Shown piece after piece: positions 1-13,200 of a stretch of 64,000 nucleotides of DNA. Location of the stretch: NCBI GenBank assembly GCA_963995525.1, contig OZ023210.1, forward strand, positions 28,585,249 to 28,649,248, read 5' to 3'. Source of the stretch: Escarpia spicata (taxonomy: Eukaryota; Annelida; Polychaeta; Sabellida; Siboglinidae). Position numbers and translations under genes: made by a program. The notes under the pieces are model-generated. The model did no database searches. It was given only the letters and a program-made list of their open reading frames with translations, and was not told the origin of the DNA. Positions within the stretch are counted from its first letter, which is position 1. Every line of letters starts with the position of its first letter.

Positions 1-1070
1 GCCGTTGTGGAGAGTTTCATGACTTGGATACCCACTAGGCGGAGCCACAGTATTATGAATGGTTATGTTGACGTTCTTTAGTTGATACTCTCATGAACAA
101 TACAAACCTAGAGTTAACAGCAGTATAAATAACACAATACACAACTTGCTATATTTAATTGATGTTCCTTTTTTCTTTTGGGCCATGGTGAAATAAATCA
201 CGCCCTCCAAGTAAAGGTGAACAGAAAAAGCTTTGATGTCCAAAAGGAAACAGGAGGATGTGAATGAGTGCAAGGCAAGCGTTGACCCAGATTTGCTCAG
301 GGGAGATTATTAATACAATTTGAGCTACCCCAAGCGGTAGGTAACGGGCCATTGTAATATTTACCTAAGCAATCTCTCCAGCTACGCCAAGCTGTCTAGG
401 TAAATATTGCAACAGCCCGCTTCCATGGCTTCTCTGAGCTCATGTTGGACATCAAAGCTGATTCTGCTCCCTTTTGCTGGAGTAAAGGAAGCCATAAAGT
501 GGCTGCAACAAGATGATGACACCATGCACGACTCGATTGCAATTTGATAGTCACTGGCACATGCAGTGACACCAATGCTATGTATGACGTTTTATTCAGG
601 GAAATTATGAATTCACTTTGAGCTGCCCGCAAGCAGCAGTTTGATTATGGATGGTTCGGTCCAAATTAACTGGCCGTTATACGAAATAGCTAGGTTACCG
701 TTATCGATAGATAGTGGGCAGTGCAAACTAATAGGAAGTCATTCAGGACTTTCAAACGTGACTGTTATATTCAGGTTATCGTTATGCATAAGATACACCA
801 ACATAAACCAACTTTGCATACGAATGAGATATTACTGTCAGTGTCTTGCTGTATATAATGTGACTAATGGCACTAGTGAGTGTTTGTTGTAACCAGTTTT
901 GCTGTTTTAAAATTGTAAGTACTTCACTCAAGGCAACTTTTCAAACAATTTTTTGGTACACATTTGATTAAGTATGTGGTTGATATTTAGAATATGAATA
1001 TCTTGTGGAAGAATTGTCCAGATATTTAAGAAGTTTTTTCTATTGCATACAGCGAAATTGTAATGTGTAG
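1..1070. other. Intron of CCDC57-like gene, upstream of first exon in window
   Basis: No convincing coding exon is visible. The only structure seen is a pair of related short segments, about 300-340 and 598-638, both reading roughly 'gggaRattat..tttgagct' followed by a short proline/alanine-like GC patch, and a short inverted match around 345-415. The short ORFs here lack splice-bounded or family-like sequence. The stretch ends at the acceptor TAG at 1068-1070. Confidence 0.5.
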
Positions 1071-1233
1071 GTACAAGAAGGAGGTGAGGACAGCACTAGA
1101 GAGGGAGGAAGTTCTACAACAAGCCAAGGCTCAGACTGAGATGGACTGGCAGCGGCGGTGTGAAGACGTAGAGAGGCTGCAGTATGAGAGGTCGGAGGAC
1201 CTTGTGAGGCGACTCACCAAAGCCAGGGACCAG
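1071..1233 (+). CDS. CCDC57: CCDC57 exon a
   Basis: Bounded by acceptor ...GTGTAG and donor GTACGA. The first G completes an Arg codon, then YKKEVRTALERE and the conserved DWQRRCEDVERLQ run follow. Coiled coil. 163 bp = 1 + 54 codons, ending in phase 0. An in-frame ATG at 1063 lies before the acceptor and is not thought to be a start. Confidence 0.8.
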
Positions 1234-4200
1234 GTACGACTGATCATTAACAGCAGCAGCAATGACAGTGTATCTATGTCCTAAGGTAGACTTTCACAGA
1301 CAGACACGTTGTCTGTCGGAAAATCTGTCTCTAATAAGAAATTATTTGGACTGTCTTAATGTGACCTTAATTGCAAGGTGGCTGTATTACAGAGGTGACC
1401 GTAAAGTGAGGTTCGATTGTACATTATTAGCATAATATCCTTTGAACATTGTCGAACCTGTACAATATTCCCAACTCCATCCGCCATCTTTTATTTTAAT
1501 TTGCATGGGGTGTCCTCTAACTATTTTGATAAACAAATGAGCAGCACTGGTTTAGGGATTCCGCCATGTTCAGTAAGCAAGTTTAATAAATGGAGTCGTA
1601 TATAATTTATTTATTCTATGCCTATTTATTTTATCATCTAACTAATACAAATTAACTATTTGAAGGCATGGGCTGCCAAGCAAGTCAATTTTTGTTGCAG
1701 CTAAAAAAGGTTAAAAGGTGTTCGGTTCATTTTTATTGTAAAATCGAGTTATACAGTATAATCTATATACATTCTGACATACAGACTGCCTAAATATATT
1801 TTACCAAAGCAGAAACAACTTTTGAATTCAACAGTTCAATATTTACAAGTCGCTACGCTATCACGCAAATCCCCAGGTTGCGAATTCAAATAATTCCAAG
1901 GAAATTTTGTGACCCAATGTGGGTGTGATCACATGATACACATATCAATCTCATTAGTAATCGTACCTGAGGCAACGCCTTCAAAAGTTGCACACTGCCA
2001 GGTAAACAAACAGTTTCCATACAAAACACTTAAATTTCAACTAAAAATGGTTAACACATTTGTATAGTTGTTATGTTATAACAGATATGTTATAATAGAT
2101 ATGTTATAACAGATATGTACACGTCTTCAATACTGGGCAATAAAAATGGGACATCAGGATCACTAAATAAGTGTGCATGAAGACACCCAACAATTTTTCC
2201 TAGTAAAGCTTGTAGCCTAAAACCTGAATTAATAACACCAAGAAATGTTTTCACGTTTTTTATTAAAAACTGTTTTGTTCTTGGATTCCATATGATCACG
2301 TAAGTTATATGGTTCAAATTCTCCTGTTTGTATCGGGATCTTCTTGATCAACACGAACATTGGCCCGAGAGTTATATTGTGTTGATTGCATTCATGTATA
2401 ATTGCGTGAACTGAAACCATAAACAAGTTGCCCAGTATTGAAGACGTGCACATATAGTTTCTACCATATAACATTGCTTTTATGATAAAAACTAACAGAA
2501 AACCTCCCTTTACGAACCGCTGTTACAGACAGTCTCCTGACATGAGTGTTGTTTGCAGGCGGTGGCAGACCTGAAGGAGATGGAGAGAGCATGGGAGGAG
2601 AAGGAGGAGGGGATGAAGGTTGTGGGAGAGGAGAGGGACAGGGCTGAAGCCACCCTCAGACAACACGGTCTCACTCCCAACTACGACATCAGTGTGAGTC
2701 CTGGGCACTGTTTCACTAAGAAAGTATAACACGGGCTCACTCCCAACTACGACATCAGTGTGAGTCCTGGGCACTGTCTCACTAAGATAGTATAACACGG
2801 TCTCACTCCCAACTACGACATCAGTGTGAGTCCTGGGCACTGTTTCACTAAGATAGTATAACACGGTCTCACTCCCAACTACGACATCAGTGTGAGTCCT
2901 GGGCACTGTCTCACTAAGATAGTATAACATGGGCTCACTCCCAACTACGACATCAGTGTGAGTCCTGGGCACTGTCTCACTAAGATAGTATAACACGGTC
3001 TCACTCCCAACTACGACATCAGTGTAAGTCCTGGGCACTGTCTCACTAAGATAGTATAACACGGTCTCACTCCCAACTACGACATCAGTGTGAGTCCTGG
3101 GCACTGTCTCACTAAGAAAGTATAACACGGTCTCACTCCCAACTATGACATCAGTGGGAGTCCTGGGCACTGTCTCATTAAGATAGTATAACACGGTCTC
3201 ACTCCCAACTATGACATCAGTGTGAGTCCTTGGCACTGTCTCACTAAGAAAGTATAACACGGTCTCACTCCCAACTATGACATCAGTGTGAGTCCTGGGC
3301 ACTGTCTCACTAAGATAGTATAACACGGTCTCACTCCCAACTACGACATCAGTGTGAGTCCTGGGCACTGTCTCACTAAGAAAGTATAACACGGTCTCAC
3401 TCCCAACTATGACATCAGTGTGAGTCCTGGGCACTGTCTCACTAAGATAGTATAACACGGTCTCACTCCCAACTACGACATCAGTGTGAGTCCTGGGCAC
3501 TGTTTCACTAAGATAGTATAACACGGTCTCACTCCCAACTACGACATCAGTGTGAGTCCTGGGCACTGTCTCACTAAGATAGTATAACACGGTCTCACTC
3601 CCAACTATGACATCAGTGTGAGTCCTGGGCACTGTCTCACTAAGAAAGTATAACACGGTCTCACTCCCAACTACGACATCAGTGTAAGTCCTGGGCACTG
3701 TCTCACTAAGATAGTATAACACGGTCTCACTCCCAACTACGACATCAGTGTAAGTCCTGGGCACTGTTTCACTAAGATAGTATAACACGGTCTCACTCCC
3801 AACTACGACATCAGTGTAAGTCCTGGGCATTGTCTCACTAAGATAGTATAACACGGTCTCACTTCCAACTACGACATCAGTGTAAGTCCTGGGCACTGTC
3901 TCACTAAGATAGTATAACACGGTCTCACTCCCAACTACGACATCAGTGTAAGTCCTGGGCACTGTTTCACTAAGATAGTATAACACGGTCTCACTCCCAA
4001 CTACGACATCAGTGTAAATCCTGGGCACTGTCTCACTAAGAAAGTATAACACGGTCTCACTTCCAACTACGACATCAGTGTAAATCCTGGGCACTGTTTC
4101 ACTAAGATAGTATAACACGGTCTCACTCCCAACTACGACATCAGTGTAAGTCCTGGGCACTGTTTCACTAAGATAGTATAACACGGTCTCACTCCCAACT

Positions 4201-7200
4201 ACGACATCAGTGTAAGTCCTGAGCACTGTTTCACTAAGATAGTATAACACGGTCTCACTCCCAACTACGACATCAGTGTAAGTCCTGGGCACTGTTTCAC
4301 TAAGATAGTATAACACGGTCTCACTCCCAACTACGACATCAGTGTAAGTCCTGGGCACTGTTTCACTAAGATAGTATAACACGGTCTCACTCCCAACTAT
4401 GACATCAGTGTAAGTCCTGAGCACTGTTTCACTAAGATAGTATAACACGGTCTCACTTCCAACTACGACATCAGTGTAAGTCCTGAGCACTGTCTCACTA
4501 AGATAGTATAACACGGTCTCACTCCCAACTACGACATCAGTGTAAGTCCTGGGCACTGTTTCACTAAGATAGTATAACACGGTCTCACTCCCAACTACGA
4601 CATCAGTGTAAGTCCTGGGCACTGTTTCACTAAGATAGTATAACACGGTCTCACTCCCAACTACGACATCAGTGTAAGTCCTGAGCACTGTTTCACTAAG
4701 ATAGTATAACACGGTCTCACTCCCAACTACGACATCAGTGTAAGTCCTGGGCACTGTTTCACTAAGATAGTATAACACGGTCTCACTCCCAACTACGACA
4801 TCAGTGTAAGTCCTGGGCACTGTTTCACTAAGATAGTATAACACGGTCTCACTCCCAACTATGACATCAGTGTAAGTCCTGAGCACTGTTTCACTAAGAT
4901 AGTATAACACGGTCTCACTCCCAACTACGACATCAGTGTAAGTCCTGGGCACTGTTTCACTAAGAAAGTATAACACGGTCTCACTCCCAACTACGACATC
5001 AGTGTAAATCCTGGGCACTGTTTCACTAAGATAGTACAACACGGTCTCACTCCCAACTATGACATCAGTGTAAGTCCTGGGCACTGTCTCACTAAGATAG
5101 TATAACACGGTCTCACTCCCAACTACGACATCAGTGTAAATCCTGGGCACTGTTTCACTAAGATAGTATAACACGGTCTCACTCCCAACTACGACATCAG
5201 TGTAAGTCCTGGGCACTGTCTCACTAAGATAGTATAACACGGTCTCACTCCCAACTACGACATCAGTGTAAATCCTGGGCACTGTTTCACTAAGATAGTA
5301 CAACACGGGCTCACTCCCAACTACGACATCAGTGTAAGTCCTGGGCACTGTTTCACTAAGATAGTATAACACGGTCTCACTCCCAACTACGACATCAGTG
5401 TAAGTCCTGGGCACTGTTTCACTAAGATAGTATAACACGGTCTCACTTCCAACTACGACATCAGTGTAAGTCCTGGGCACTGTTTCACTAAGATAGTATA
5501 ACACGGTCTCACTCCCAACTACGACATCAGTGTAAGTCCTGGGCACTGTTTCACTAAGATAGTATAACACGGTCTCACTTCCAACTACGACATCAGTGTA
5601 AATCCTGGGCACTGTTTCACTAAGATAGTACAACACGGGCTCACTCCCAACTACGACATCAGTGTAAGTCTTGGGCACTGTCACACTAAAATAATACAAC
5701 ACGGTCTCACTCCCAACTATAACATCAGTGTAAGTCTTGGGCACTGTCTCACTAAAATAATACAACACGGTCTCATTTCCAACTACGACATCAGTGTAAG
5801 TCCTGGGCACTGTCTCACAGTGTATTACACTGTCTACACTGCCTGCTCGGCTTATGAGCTGTACATTCACATAGGACCCAGTGGGTCCAGTGATACAGCG
5901 TATTACACTGTCTGCACTGCCTGCTCGGCATCTCTCACACGTCCGACCAGGAATCAACTCCGGCTGCTGGGAGCAAGGTCCAGTGGGTTAGAGGTAGTGA
6001 CCACCACTCTGTGAGTCCATGACAGGTTACACATTTATCCCCCAGTATGGGATCTTTTACTTCCCCTGGCATGGACACCAGATAGAAGGGACCAACGACT
6101 TTTAGTGTCTCTTTCAAAAGACACAGGCAACGTGAGGTGAACAAAATTGCCTAAGTTTCAAAGTGGAATCGAACCACCGTCCCCTTGATCAACAGTCTGG
6201 CGCTCTACTGCGCGACCACCACTCCCCACTGGTTGCTTATTAGCTCAGTTCTTGTTGCTATGCTTATTATTCTGATGAATTTTGCGATTTGCATTACCAT
6301 TTAAGTGTGATCTTTTTAACACTTGAATGCATGTAATTTTCATCTTTAATGATTACTTGCCCACTGGGTGGCAGTAATGTTGGCAGGTAATGATGGTTTA
6401 TGCAGAGTGGTGTGTTTAAACAACGTTTTGACACATAATCAAAAATATTAATATGTATAATTAACAAAAATTATGTATGATACTATAGATCTGTTTGGTT
6501 TGAAATGATTAAGTATACTAGCAAAAATGTCTATCCTGGATTGCACTGCATACATTCAAAAACATGATTAGTGGATGGTTTACATAACTAGTAACAGTTA
6601 CAGATACTGTGCATAGCAATTTATTAACATCCATCTAACATCCGGTATGAACTCGTCAGAACCCTTAACATCCATCTAACATCCGGTATGAACTCGTCAG
6701 AACCCTTAACATACAGGGAACTTAAAGAAGTGTTAATTTGTAGTAGACCTTTGAAAGTTTGATGTTTGAGATGCCAGCCATTATGAAAGCATTAACATAC
6801 CAACACAGACACATGCACGCACGCATACATGCACGCCCTACCAACACAGACACATGCACGCACGCATACATGCACGCCATACCAACACAGACACATGCAC
6901 GCACGCATACATGCATGCCATACCAACATAGACACATGCACGCACGCATACATGCACGCCATACCAACACAGACACATACACACATGCATACATGCATGC
7001 CATACCAACACAGACACATGCACGCACACATACATGCACGCCATACCAACACAGACACATGCACGCACACATACATGCATGCCATACCAACACAGACACA
7101 TGCACGCACACATACATGCACGCCATACCAACACAGACACATGCACGCATGCATACATGCACGCCATACCAACACAGACACATGCACGCACACATACATG

Positions 7201-10200
7201 CACGCCATACCAACACAGACACAAGCACGCATGCATACATGCACGCCATACCAACACAGACACATGCACGCACGCATACATGCATGCCATACCAACACAG
7301 ACACATGCACGCACGCATACATGTACGCCATACCAACACAGACACATGCACGCACGCAAACATGCACGCCATACCAACACAGACACATGCATGCACGCAT
7401 ACATGCATGCCATACCAACACAGACACATGCACGCACCCATACATGCATGCCATACCAACACAGACACATGCACGCATGCATACATGCACGCCATACCAA
7501 CACAGACACATGCACTCATGCATACATGCACGCCATACCAACACAGACACATGCACGCACGCAAACATGCACGCCATACCAACACAGACACATGCACGCA
7601 CGCATACATACACGCCATACCAACACAGACACATGCACGCACGCATACATGCATGCGCATACATTAATGTAATAGCTAAGTGTGGTCTTGTCCATGTAAC
7701 AGACTGTAATTTTAAATAATCGTCTCTCATCCCACATCATTGCTTGACCCCCTGTGGCTGTTGCAGTTGTCACACTCTTCCACTTCCCAAGTTAAAGAGC
7801 TAAAAAAACAGAATGAAACATTGCGTGGCGTCGTTCACCAGATGCGCCGCCAGATGGAAGCACTAGGCAGTCAAATACCAGCAGATCAGTCAACCGTGTC
7901 CCATTTGCCTGATCGCAAGACTGCTGCATCAGATGGTAATAATATTTTATGTATATTGTTTTGCAAAATGAAACATTTGCGTTTATATGTTTTATATAAC
8001 TATACATTCTTACACTGAATACTAGTAAACCATAGTTTACTGCATTTATAAAAGGACACATATTTTGACTCTTATTAATATTTATGTTATATTAATAGAG
8101 TTCCTTGTCTAATATATTTACTCACATGTTTCTTTTCTGCAGACTATATAAAGAATATGGAGAATGAGCTAATACAGTTGAAGGCAAAGTACAATGCCCT
8201 TGAGATGATGAAGAGGAATGACCTTGACACTGGACCAGGAGATGGCTGCCATAAGGACGTTGCTAGGGACAACCAACTGGTTGTCAATGACAACCCACTA
8301 GTATTGAGACACATTGAGGAACTCAACTCTAGCATTGGTAAACTTCTTGATCTCAACTTTTTTGATGTAATCAAATCTCAGGTGCAGGAATATGTATATA
8401 AAAAGCAAGCCAATTTTCTGTTTGTTCAACCCATTTAAGAGAAAACAGAGTTACCAAACACCGTAATAATCCAAGATGGCCACCATTTCTGTGGCAATAA
8501 CCAATTTATATAAAATAAAACACACTTTCTACTTCGTAAGCTATTAACATTTCCTGAGACATTCAGCTTTCTATGTTAACATTCACTCAGAAGACCCCTC
8601 AAAATGTCTAAAAATAGTTGAATTCATTATTCTGAGTTTTTGTAACTACGATTAGTACCCGTACAGGTTTACTGAAGACGTTACATTTGACTGAATACAT
8701 CAGTACACTGTGTTATATGCAATAAACTGAGGGGAGAGAAGGTGGAGTGATAAAGTAGTATATAGTGTTGATTTTGCAGGTCAACTGAGGGGGAGGTTGT
8801 GTGATAAAGTAGTATATGATGTTGTATCAGGTCAGCTGAGAGGAGAGAAGGTGGAGTTGACAGCCCAGGTGAGGAAGCAGCAGGCGCGTATGCAACACCT
8901 GGAGAGGACAGTCACAGAGCTGGGCAAACAGGTGGGAGGGTCATACAGTGTGGCAGCAGCTTTACTCGGGCATTCTGATCAAATTGTAATCAGTGTTTAG
9001 AAACAAATTATTTGTAGAATGTATCATTCTCAGAAATGCCTTTGTAATAACAACCTTAACTAATAAAAGACGTAGTTGAATCGTCAAAATAAATTAGATG
9101 CTGGTTATCTGATTTGTAGGGTTCAGTAAATAATATTTTCCATCAGTGTGTTTGCTAGATTAATATTTCAGTTTTTTCAATGAAATAAATTGATCTTTTG
9201 TGGAAATTATTTGCAGTTAACTCAGGCTAAGATAAAATTTCCTGTTTCAAGCGGCACTAAAGTGTATATATTTGCATACCTTATCTATGTATAAATATAC
9301 ATGTTCTCAAGAAAAAGTGCAGCCCCATTAGACAGTGAAAAAACAGAAGTTTACATTTCAAGATTGTGATAAGGAAATGCCTGCACACACAACACACGTG
9401 CACATGTGTATGCACACAGTGCCACACACACATGCACATACACACATGTGCACACATACACACTCACATACACATGCCTATAGACACACAAACGCATACA
9501 CGCACGCACGCATACACACTCACAACACACAACATACACACACTCACACACACACACTCACACGCATGCACACACAACACACTCAACCCACACATACACA
9601 CCCTGTGCCATGTTTCAGCCGAGAGAGAAGCAGGCTGAGGTGGAGCAGCTTCAGTACAAGCTTAATGCCGAGACGCGCCGCCATGAGGCGCTTGTGGCGA
9701 GTCTGCGCCACCGAGTGAGCGAGCTGGAGGTGGAGCTGACTGAGGCTCGTAAGGAGGCGGACGAGTATCACAGAGTGAACATTGAGAGAAACCTTGAAGT
9801 GACGGCAATCAGCAATCAGGTAGCTATTTGCAGTGGAACCTCACTATTAAGGTCACCTTTCAGACTGGACAAAAGTGACCTGAATAACCAGGTGACTGTA
9901 TTAGCAGGACTAATATCATATACTTCACTGTATATGGAGATAATTCGGGACTATCCTAGTATGACCCTAATTGTGAGGTGGCTGTATTACCGATGTAACC
10001 GTAAAGTGAGGTTTGACTGTACTTTGAAAGTTGCTTCTACACAAATTCTCACATTTAGTTAAAATATATAACAAAACATAAAATGTATCAATCCCAGCTC
10101 CATCCTCTAATGATGTAGTCGATACGTTGTTATAATCCTCCATATGACATGGTATATTAAATACAATTATGTTAACAGACTTCATATACATTATATTTTA

Positions 10201-13200
10201 ATTAGTCGTATAGGTATTAACATGTCTGGATTTCTGTCCAGTATTTGTAGAGTGCCTCAACTTCCAACTACATACACATTTTTTTTTAATTACTATAGTA
10301 ATACTCTTAGTTTACCAGTTTCTTCAAGAATATGCTGTTAATGATAATTTGTTGTTGTACCTGGAAGAAGCAGCAAATAGTTGTTAATTAAGAGACCTTT
10401 TCAAGTCGACAATACAACGGTTATTATTCTCACCAGGTATCAGCACTGAAGATGGAGCTAGCATCAGGACGTCCAACAGTTAGTTTTGGTGCACAGGTAA
10501 GATTCACTTCACATAAGCATGCATGGATGCAAAGTTTACCTAGTTCTACTACATCAGGTTCTTTGTTAATAAAATTGTCTATTTAATTAATGACAGAAAG
10601 TGATTTGATTTGCCAGCCACAGTTTACAATGTGATAAGTCAACCATTATGTAATGTTTCTGTTGCCAGACATTATGTAATAGTAATATTTATGTTACAAG
10701 CAATTATATGATAATTGTTTCTATTGGCAGGAGTTATAAACAAATTATGTCATAGCATACCTCTGTTACCAGGAGCTGCTCATTCAGCAACTTCAGGACG
10801 AGATCAAGAGGTTACTGAAGTGCCAACAAATGACACTCTCTGATGACAGCCAGACAGACACAGGCCAAGCCTTCAGGGGGCAGGGTGTCACTGGCAATGC
10901 CACTATGGCCGAGATGCACAAGAAGCTACGTCAGGCAGCAAAACACATCTCACAGCTGACGAGGGAGAAACAGCAGCTGATTGAAATGGGCAACAGACTG
11001 AGGGGCGAACTCAACAAGTTTGGTGAGTGGCAGACACTTCAGAGGACACAGGTGGATGACTTCGTTTAACAGAAAATATGACCACGTGAACACATTGAAT
11101 TGGAAATATATGTTTTCACTGACATGTTGAAATAAATAAGTAACATGGTTGCTTGTGTGTAGTGGTGCACATTAAAAAAATTGTTTAGCATTACTATATA
11201 ATTTGGTTTTATGAAACCACATGGAGAAGTAAACCCCTGACGAGACGTGACACTTCCACAGGTCTCGTTCCCCAGTCCACACGTCAACAGCCATCAACAC
11301 GTCAAGACTCCGACCATCTCAAGCCAGTTCTACATCAGTCAGATCTGGTTGAAACTGGTTCACCGTCAGTCGCAGCCAGATCCAACCAGTTGTCCCAGCT
11401 GATTCAGACTAAACTGTCACAACTGGAGAAGCTTCAGTATCAACTCACAAAGCAGGTCTGTAGCAAGTTACATGGTCCTTGAGGTTTCTCATGCTGTGCA
11501 CATGTAGGAAGGACCCTCGTGCTCTGATTCATAACAGTCCCTCTCAAGATTAGCACAACAATTAGTATCGACTGGTCATTATTACTTTGAGAAATGACCA
11601 TTCTAGGGATGGAGCTACATACACACAGAAACAAAAGACGGTTTCCTGCATTATTTGTAAATGACATTTACTGTGGCATACGTTTGAACAGTTTTCTGCG
11701 TTAATGCAAGTTACATAAAATGCCCCCAACTGATCGGCAATCCTCAGAGCAATCACAAAAAATGTGATTATGAACAATCAATTTACTTCTATGGTAAAAC
11801 CCTAAAACTGGTTAGAATCCTTGACCAATGGTGAAGTTCGGAAAACATGTGTTACTTTTCTTCCGAAGGATCGTAGATTAATCCTTGAAAGTTTGAAATG
11901 TTAACATCCAGTATTTATTTATTTGGTAGATCAGAGGCCAATGGTCCAAAGAATGAATGAATATAGAGACTTACAAATCTACGGTAACATCTGTTTTGAT
12001 GCTCCAGGAACTGGCATTTGCACAGCAAGGTGAAGGTCATCCCATGAAGGTCATGCCAATGACACTGGCCATGAGCAGCTCTGGTGAATGTTCAACTGCT
12101 GAAGAGGATGCTGGGAGAAACAACAGAGTGGAGGCACGAGGTAGGCAGTCCTTGGCGGCTGCGGGTGATTGTATTATTGGTAGCTCCAGAAGCTGTTGAA
12201 TTGCCATGCATCAATATGCGTAAATTCCAAGAGCAATTTTATCTATTTAGAAATATTAAAAATAATTATTTGTTTGTGTTTTTATTAGGTGTATGTGTGG
12301 TAATGTTTAACCTGTTATGTGCCCCAATTGCAGTAGAGCCCACCCAGGGCCTTTCTTCCTTCTAGCAAACAGTGGCTGATGTTATGCGTAATATAAAGGC
12401 AATGCTGTTTTTAGTTCACAATTGTTTTCTAATATTTTGGCAAATGTAGCCCTGTTTCAAAATTTGGGTAATTTGGTTTATCCCACTTTTCCTGTTTCTT
12501 TCAGAATTGTCATTTAAGTAATAAGTTTCATCTGTGCAGTATCTCACTGTGCCAGGGGATTAAAGTCTGACAGGGGTAAATGTGTAACCTGTCATTTACT
12601 AACTTCGGAGAAGGAAAACTCTGATAATAAACCAAGCTGTAGTAGTTGTGACCACAGTAATTATGGCAACTGAAAAAATCACACACGCACACACTCATGC
12701 ATACTATGCACTCACACACACCATACACATCACCACATACGTCCACACGCATGCACACACAAACACGCATGCGCACACATGCACACACACGAACACAAAC
12801 ATACAGACAAGCATAGACAAAGTCGCTCACAGTCACATATACACATACACAGACACAGTCACGTAGACACAGAAATACAGACACGCACAGACAAAGTCAC
12901 ACACGCATGCACGCACACACACCCTGACTAGATTCCAGTGAGCTACATGTTGCATGCAGGCCGCTGTGTGATGTCGAGACCCGAGGAAGCCCACCGAGAC
13001 ACTGTCACACTAAGCAGTCCCAACCCCCACCTCAGGACCAGTCTATCTTCCCTGGGGGGAGAGTCCCTGCAGGAAATATGGGGCATGTTGGAAGACGACG
13101 GGCTCAGTCCCAAACCCACAACACCAATGGGAGCCGGCGATGGTAGGTGTCACCCCAACTTGTTTTCAGGCATTGGATGCAACCAACAGTAATAGTTTCC

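Noticed and set aside
2523..5957. 1144-codon antisense ORF with repeating SETVPRTYTDVVVGSETVLY-type units
   Set aside because: It is the complement of the 66-bp exon-edge array; the unit is 22 codons with no antisense stop. No domain, no unique sequence and no splice or start context.
6160..6232. tRNA gene
   Set aside because: A and B boxes are present, but the arms do not pair as a tRNA and the SINE body follows without a break; the same holds for 21490-21556.
6722..7773. Five or more overlapping 200-312 codon ORFs on both strands
   Set aside because: 41-bp minisatellite artefacts of ACACAC/GCACGC composition.
12541..12600. SINE fragment
   Set aside because: Shares 'ggtaaatgtgtaacctgtca' with the SINE at 5985-6235, but too short to annotate with confidence.
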